10,567 nt of DNA from Flavobacteriaceae bacterium (GTDB taxonomy: Bacteria > Bacteroidota > Bacteroidia > Flavobacteriales > Weeksellaceae), in contig JAISSC010000229.1 in assembly GCA_031273305.1 (NCBI GenBank), forward strand, positions 1 to 10,567, given 5' to 3'. Both the position numbers and the translations under genes were made by a program. Position 1 is the stretch's first letter. Each line of letters opens with the position of its first letter. Positions 7,765-10,567 of this stretch are shown here, one piece after another. The notes beneath the pieces are model-generated. The model saw nothing but the letters and a program-made list of their open reading frames with translations. It was not told the DNA's origin and ran no database searches.

Positions 7765-7910
7765 CTATGCGTGGTGTCTTTGCGAGACGTAACTTGTTGT
7801 GCATGAGGTTATTGCGAGCGAAGCGTGGCAATCTACCAATTACATACCTACCGTTAGGTACGCAACAATAATAACGCATAGAGACGCCCAAATTTGGACG
7901 TCTCTACATA
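7765..7910. repeat. Compound intergenic repeat block between convergent operons
   Basis: The 221-nt gap between the two converging operons contains nested repeat elements and no credible gene. CTATGCGT (7765-7772) is repeated inverted as ACGCATAG (7874-7881), and TTGTTG (7794-7799) is mirrored by CAACAA (7863-7868), giving a long, imperfect, MITE-like fold-back. Inside are a unit reading ATTGCGAGCGAAGCG...GGCAATCT (7811-7833), a TACCTA-CCGT-TAGGTA hairpin (7845-7860) and, at the right edge, a 28-bp palindrome. Units with TTGCGAGCG and GGCAATCT are common dispersed intergenic repeats in flavobacteria, and a related cluster occurs at the right end of this window. No transposase is nearby. Confidence 0.6.
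7879..7906. repeat. 28-bp near-perfect palindrome
   Basis: The arms TAGAGACG and CGTCTCTA flank a CCAAATTTGG-like core. Only one base pair (7887 with 7898) fails to match. It belongs to the GTAGAGACG...CGTCTCTAC class of dispersed palindromes found in many bacteria. Lying between two converging operons, its strong hairpin could help end transcription from both sides, although neither side shows a proper T-tract. Confidence 0.6.
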
Positions 7911-7963
7911 AATTCTTCCGTATATTTAAATGCCGTGCTTCCTTTATAGCAAAAGGCTTAGGG

Positions 7964-9498
7964 CTAGGGTGTAATATATTTCATACACCGGACAGGAAAA
8001 GGAGTAGCAACAATAGGTCCTCCCGCCGATCCTATCGTAATATCAATTTTTCCATCCTCATAACCATCAGGATCATTAGCATCAGGTCCCACGGGGGAAT
8101 AATATTCCTGAACTGCAGTTTTACCCATTGTTCCATTATCCGTTGAAGTCCAAAAACCTCCCCAAATACCAAAATAAGATCCTCTGGTAGGGGTAGTGCC
8201 AGTACTGCCACCTGTAGGTAAGAGATTAAAACCGGAATTTCTGGTATCATTAGGAGGAAATCCTCCCCAGTTATAAGTAGTACTATTGTTTATGGGCTTA
8301 TACGTAAAATTATTAGCTCTCTGATCCTCTTTCCGGCTCCACCGTCAGCGGCAGTACCTCCTAAATGTCCTGATAATACATTAACATCCGCTACTGATGG
8401 TACTTTCCATCCTTCAGGACATAAATTAGAGTTATCTACTGCTTCATTAGTATACAGAAACCCAAACTTATTAGCAAACAGATTATAACCAGCAGTATTA
8501 GCAGAATACGTTATTAGATTGCCGTTTTCATAGTATCCGGGAACGGAATAGCTTGATGATGGGAGGTTACCATCATCATATTTGATCTTCTTCTTATTAT
8601 TATTGTCGGATTCCCACTTTATTATTATAACCGTATTACCGGAAGCAACAGAAGAACCATTATTACCTATCCCCGGATTCATAGTGATGTATGGTTTATC
8701 AACACTGCCATTATTGGGGTCAATTGGAATCCCTTCATTGTCCAGCACAGACCTTAGGTTTTGTGTCATCCAACATTGGGTTCCAAACTGCTTGGCGGAA
8801 TATACATTTCCTTCGTAATCAACAGCTGAATTTACCGGAACATTTACCGACACCGTTTCGGGAGCAACAGTTTTAGTTCCAATAAGTCCGTTTACGGTAA
8901 TCGTTGCCGTTTGTGAAACATTCGAAGGGTTTATAATCGTATAAGAATATGTGGTAGCACTCTCTTTTTTCCATGTTCCGGTAATGGGATCCCCGTTAAT
9001 GGTGACAGACACATTGGCAGGACTAAGCAAATCCCATTCAGCATCAGTCCAGCCGATAGCAGGTCTTGTGAGTATGATCTTAACTCCCCCTTCCTCTCCA
9101 CAATCAACTAAAACTACAGGATTAATTGCAACTTTAGGCAAACCTCCTTTTCTCCAGGGTCGCCACACAAGTGTGGAATTAGGGTTGGTGGGGTCTTCCC
9201 TGTCCCATACATAAAGCCATACTCCATCCCCACCGATGGTGTTCTTATTCGTGTTATAAACGACCATACCTGCACCTGCGGCTTCTTTATCCGGGTCACC
9301 ATCACCGGGAAGTTGAAAAATTTTTACATCAATCAGTGGAACTTTTGGAAATAATAATCCTCTTTTGGGAGTGGTTGGTTTGGACATATCCAGTAAGGCT
9401 CCTTCATGAGAAGGGTCGGAAACTCCGATAGTTACCTGTCCGCTCGTTACACTAAACCCAAATAAGATAAATAACAATGAGTAGATATTCTTTTTCAT
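7964..9498 (-). pseudogene. Exported FISUMP-domain protein gene interrupted by a frameshift
   Basis: The intact frame runs from the ATG at 9498 to a TAA at 8290-8292 and encodes 402 aa, ending in an aberrant tail after RIREL (391-395). Reading on in the frame one base away from about 8314 restores NNFTYKPINN, then GFNLLP, GSYFGIWGGFWTSTDN and PFPVRCMKYITP, to a TAG at 7964-7966. The restored protein is 511 aa. Domains: signal peptide (1-20), an N-terminal module shared with the two upstream genes (about 21-115, GALLD, RGLLFPKV, GMVVYNTN, WLYVW), an Ig-like beta-rich region (about 125-222) and a FISUMP domain (about 226-511: DYEGNVY, GTQCWMTQNL, LCPEGWKVPS, then the displaced C-terminus). One lost A in GAGCTAAATAAT explains the break. 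The shifted stretch has no stops and looks conserved, so the event is recent, a sequencing error, or a rare expressed variant. It is probably a cell-surface protein; its role is unknown. Confidence 0.8.
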
Positions 9499-9533
9499 AT
9501 TAAGTAAATTAAATTATATAGAAATTAAGTTTT
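9499..9533 (-). repeat. 35-nt intergenic spacer, copy 1
   Basis: This is the gap between the 108-aa gene and the FISUMP gene. It has the same length as the gap at 9861-9895 and matches it at 29 of 35 positions by direct alignment. It is AT-rich with no T-tract terminator for the upstream gene, so it probably works as a translation leader within one transcript. Confidence 0.7.
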
Positions 9534-9860
9534 TTATTTTATCCACTTACCGCTACCGCTCTTCCATATCCATACGTAAAGACCTATTCCTGCCCCGTTG
9601 GCAACGTCCTTATTCATGTTATAAACTACCATTCCGGAGGCAGTACTCCCCGAACCGGGAAGTTGAAAATTATTTACATTAGTCAGTGAAACTCTGGGAA
9701 ATAACAATCCGCCTTCGCGATTGTGAGTTACTTTGGTTACTTTGGATAAATCCAATAAAGCTCCCTCATGAGGAGGACCTGGGTCTCCGATGGCTACCTG
9801 TCCGCTCATTACACTACATCCGAATAGGATAAACAACAATAAATAACTGTTTTTTTTCAT
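9534..9860 (-). CDS. Small exported protein, stand-alone N-terminal module (copy 2)
   Basis: The 108-aa product has a signal peptide (1-20, ending VMSG before Gln21) and then just one module: VAIGDPGPPHEGALLDLSK (22-40), GLLFPRVSLTNV (51-62), SGMVVYNMN (75-83) and GLYVWIWKSGSGKWIK (93-108). The same module opens the FISUMP protein encoded next. The LL.PRV / G..VYNT / G.Y.W....W pattern is frequent at the N-termini of Bacteroidota surface proteins. Here it stops right after the final W, so the gene is either a deliberate short form or a remnant that lost its C-terminal domains. The reading frame is clean and ends in TAA. Cys15 is in the hydrophobic core (LFGC), but the paralogues have Phe or Trp there, so I do not call it a lipoprotein. 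Function unknown. Confidence 0.72.
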   Translation of the reverse strand: MKKNSYLLLFILFGCSVMSGQVAIGDPGPPHEGALLDLSKVTKVTHNREGGLLFPRVSLTNVNNFQLPGSGSTASGMVVYNMNKDVANGAGIGLYVWIWKSGSGKWIK

Positions 9861-9895
9861 ATTAATATAATTAAATTATCTGTAAATTAAGTTTT
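9861..9895 (-). repeat. 35-nt intergenic spacer, copy 2
   Basis: This gap separates the 110-aa and 108-aa genes. It is the same length as the spacer at 9499-9533 and shares AAATTAAGTTTT and ATTAAATTAT blocks with it. The pair shows that the duplicated unit includes the gene leader as well as the coding region. Confidence 0.7.
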
Positions 9896-10228
9896 TTATT
9901 CCAAAAGATTCCACTTACCGGGATTGGTAGTATTTTCCCTTATCCACAGATAAAGACCATTCGTATTAGTGTCGTAAACTACCATTCCGGAGGCTTCCAC
10001 TTCACCATCGTCCCCTTCTGAATTAGAGAGTTGAAAAGTATTTATTAGATTAGTAGTGTTCAGTGAAACTCTGGGAAATAACAATCCCCTGCTATTATTG
10101 GGTACTTTAGATAAATCCAATAAAGCTCCTTCATGAGGAGGACCTGGGTCTCCTATGGCTACCTGTCCGTTCATAGCATTCCATCCGAATAAAACAGGCA
10201 TTAGCATCAAAAATAAAACTTTCTTCAT
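9896..10228 (-). CDS. Small exported protein, stand-alone N-terminal module (copy 1)
   Basis: This 110-aa protein is the first gene of the tandem array. It has a signal peptide (1-21, core VLFLMLMPVLFGW) and the same module as its neighbours: VAIGDPGPPHEGALLDLSK (23-41), RGLLFPRVSLN (47-57), ASGMVVYDTN (79-88), GLYLWIRENTTNPGKW (91-106). DNA similarity to the 108-aa gene is high in patches: TCAGTGAAACTCTGGGAAAT and eight further bases match exactly (10060-10087 and 9683-9710), as do 19-20 nt around 9975-9994 and 9623-9641, and the signal-proximal 60 nt differ at only about three sites. Like copy 2 it lacks any domain after the module. A promoter candidate lies about 60 nt upstream, so the array may be transcribed from here. 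Function unknown. Confidence 0.72.
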   Translation of the reverse strand: MKKVLFLMLMPVLFGWNAMNGQVAIGDPGPPHEGALLDLSKVPNNSRGLLFPRVSLNTTNLINTFQLSNSEGDDGEVEASGMVVYDTNTNGLYLWIRENTTNPGKWNLLE

Positions 10229-10288
10229 ATATGATCAAATATTTAAATTTTTATTATCACTTATTATTTTTAAGGCAGTACAAAACTG

Positions 10289-10296
10289 CAAATATA
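10289..10296 (-). promoter_or_regulatory. Candidate -7 box of the module-array promoter
   Basis: On the minus strand this reads TATATTTG, a full match to TAnnTTTG. It would start transcription near 10282, giving a leader of roughly 54 nt before the ATG at 10228. No clear TTTG -33 element stands at the expected distance. A 5-bp hairpin (GCAGT at 10275-10279, ACTGC at 10285-10289) overlaps the box edge and the likely start site, so it could be an operator or a leader hairpin. Confidence 0.4.
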
Positions 10297-10393
10297 TATA
10301 TTTTTTTTATTACAGTATACTTTTTTACTACCCTAAATTATTATTTGCTACATTTGCTGCTTTTTTATTCGTCATTTGCAGCGGGGTTGTAGG

Positions 10394-10567
10394 GTTGCTT
10401 CGCTGCGCTCGCAATAGAATGAGACTGCCACACCTGCGGTTCGTAGTAACAGGCTAACTCACTGTGCATTACGTCATTGCGAATGGAACGAAGTGGAATG
10501 TGGCAATCTCCTGTTTATAATGAGATTGCCACGTCGTACCTCCTCGCAGCAAGATTGCCACGCTGCG
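10394..10567. repeat. Cluster of dispersed intergenic repeat units, continuing past the window
   Basis: I see at least three related units and no gene. Unit one (10394-10431) reads, on the minus strand, ATTGCGAGCGCAGCGAAGC and is followed on the plus strand by GAGACTGCCAC. Unit two (10472-10510) reads CGTCATTGCGAATGGAACG and ends GTGGCAATCTC. Unit three (10521-10567) is inverted: GAGATTGCCACGTCG, then AAGATTGCCACGCTGCG at the edge. These share the CATTGCGA / GGCAATCTC pattern with the unit at 7811-7833. They resemble the REP-like elements common between genes in flavobacterial genomes. Such elements may serve as transcript ends or mRNA stabilisers, but no function is demonstrable here. Confidence 0.65.
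10500..10532. repeat. Perfect 11-bp inverted repeat within the repeat cluster
   Basis: GTGGCAATCTC (10500-10510) pairs exactly with GAGATTGCCAC (10522-10532) around an 11-nt AT-rich loop. It joins two oppositely oriented repeat units and would form a stable hairpin in RNA from either strand. Confidence 0.7.

Noticed and set aside
7799..8146. Plus-strand 115-aa open frame across the convergent gap
   Set aside because: It runs through repeat DNA and then antisense to the displaced FISUMP C-terminus. It has no signal, domain or plausible composition.
8290..8320. Programmed -1 ribosomal frameshifting in the FISUMP gene
   Set aside because: The sequence around the break (GAG CTA ATA ATT TTA) contains no canonical X XXY YYZ slippery heptamer. 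A simple one-base loss explains the break.
9814..9818. Lipoprotein signal (LFGC) in the 108-aa protein
   Set aside because: The two paralogues have Phe or Trp instead of Cys at this position and share a downstream SGQ/NGQ cleavage pattern, so ordinary signal peptidase I processing is more likely.
10394..10567. CRISPR array
   Set aside because: The units are few, imperfect, alternate in orientation and have irregular spacing, unlike CRISPR direct repeats with uniform spacers. No cas gene is present.

Overview
The window looks like chromosomal DNA from an AT-rich member of the Bacteroidota, most likely a flavobacterium in the broad sense. The evidence is the gene families present (DUF4834, a YfhO-type membrane protein, a DUF6263-like lipoprotein, a FISUMP-domain protein), the many MKK-type signal peptides ending in SGQ or FAQ, the absence of clear Shine-Dalgarno sequences, and promoter candidates resembling the Bacteroidota TTTG / TAnnTTTG pattern. 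I see no rRNA, tRNA, CRISPR array, transposase or integrase.

Left block, minus strand (about 2430 down to 5): a compact three-gene operon. It reads two paralogous exported proteins of unknown function (261 and 268 aa, 3 nt apart), then, overlapping by 4 nt, an exported protein with a full-length formylglycine-generating-enzyme (FGE/SUMF1) fold that keeps the Cys-x4-Cys pair of true aerobic FGEs. No sulfatase and no CxPxR substrate motif occurs in the partners, so the client of this enzyme is unknown.

Central block, plus strand (2624 to 7742): after a divergent intergenic region with a probable promoter come a DUF6263-like lipoprotein, a small DUF4834-type single-span membrane protein, an 839-aa YfhO-family polytopic membrane protein and a family-4-like glycosyltransferase. 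The last three overlap or nearly overlap (14 nt and 4 nt), so they are translationally linked and probably serve cell-envelope glycan or glycolipid synthesis.

Right block, minus strand (10228 down to 7964): a tandem set of three related exported proteins. Two are about 110 aa and consist only of a signal peptide plus a conserved N-terminal module. The third carries the same module followed by an Ig-like region and a FISUMP domain. That third gene is interrupted by a one-base frameshift near 8314; the lost 116 C-terminal residues are still intact in another frame, ending at 7964. The two spacers in the array are both 35 nt and nearly identical, which points to tandem duplication.

The right block is bracketed by non-coding repeat clusters (about 7765-7910 and 10394-10567, the latter running off the window). 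They contain TTGCGAGCG...GGCAATCT-type dispersed palindromic repeat units and a 28-bp palindrome. The three most interesting items are the FGE-like operon without a visible substrate, the module array with its broken full-length member, and the repeat clusters around it.
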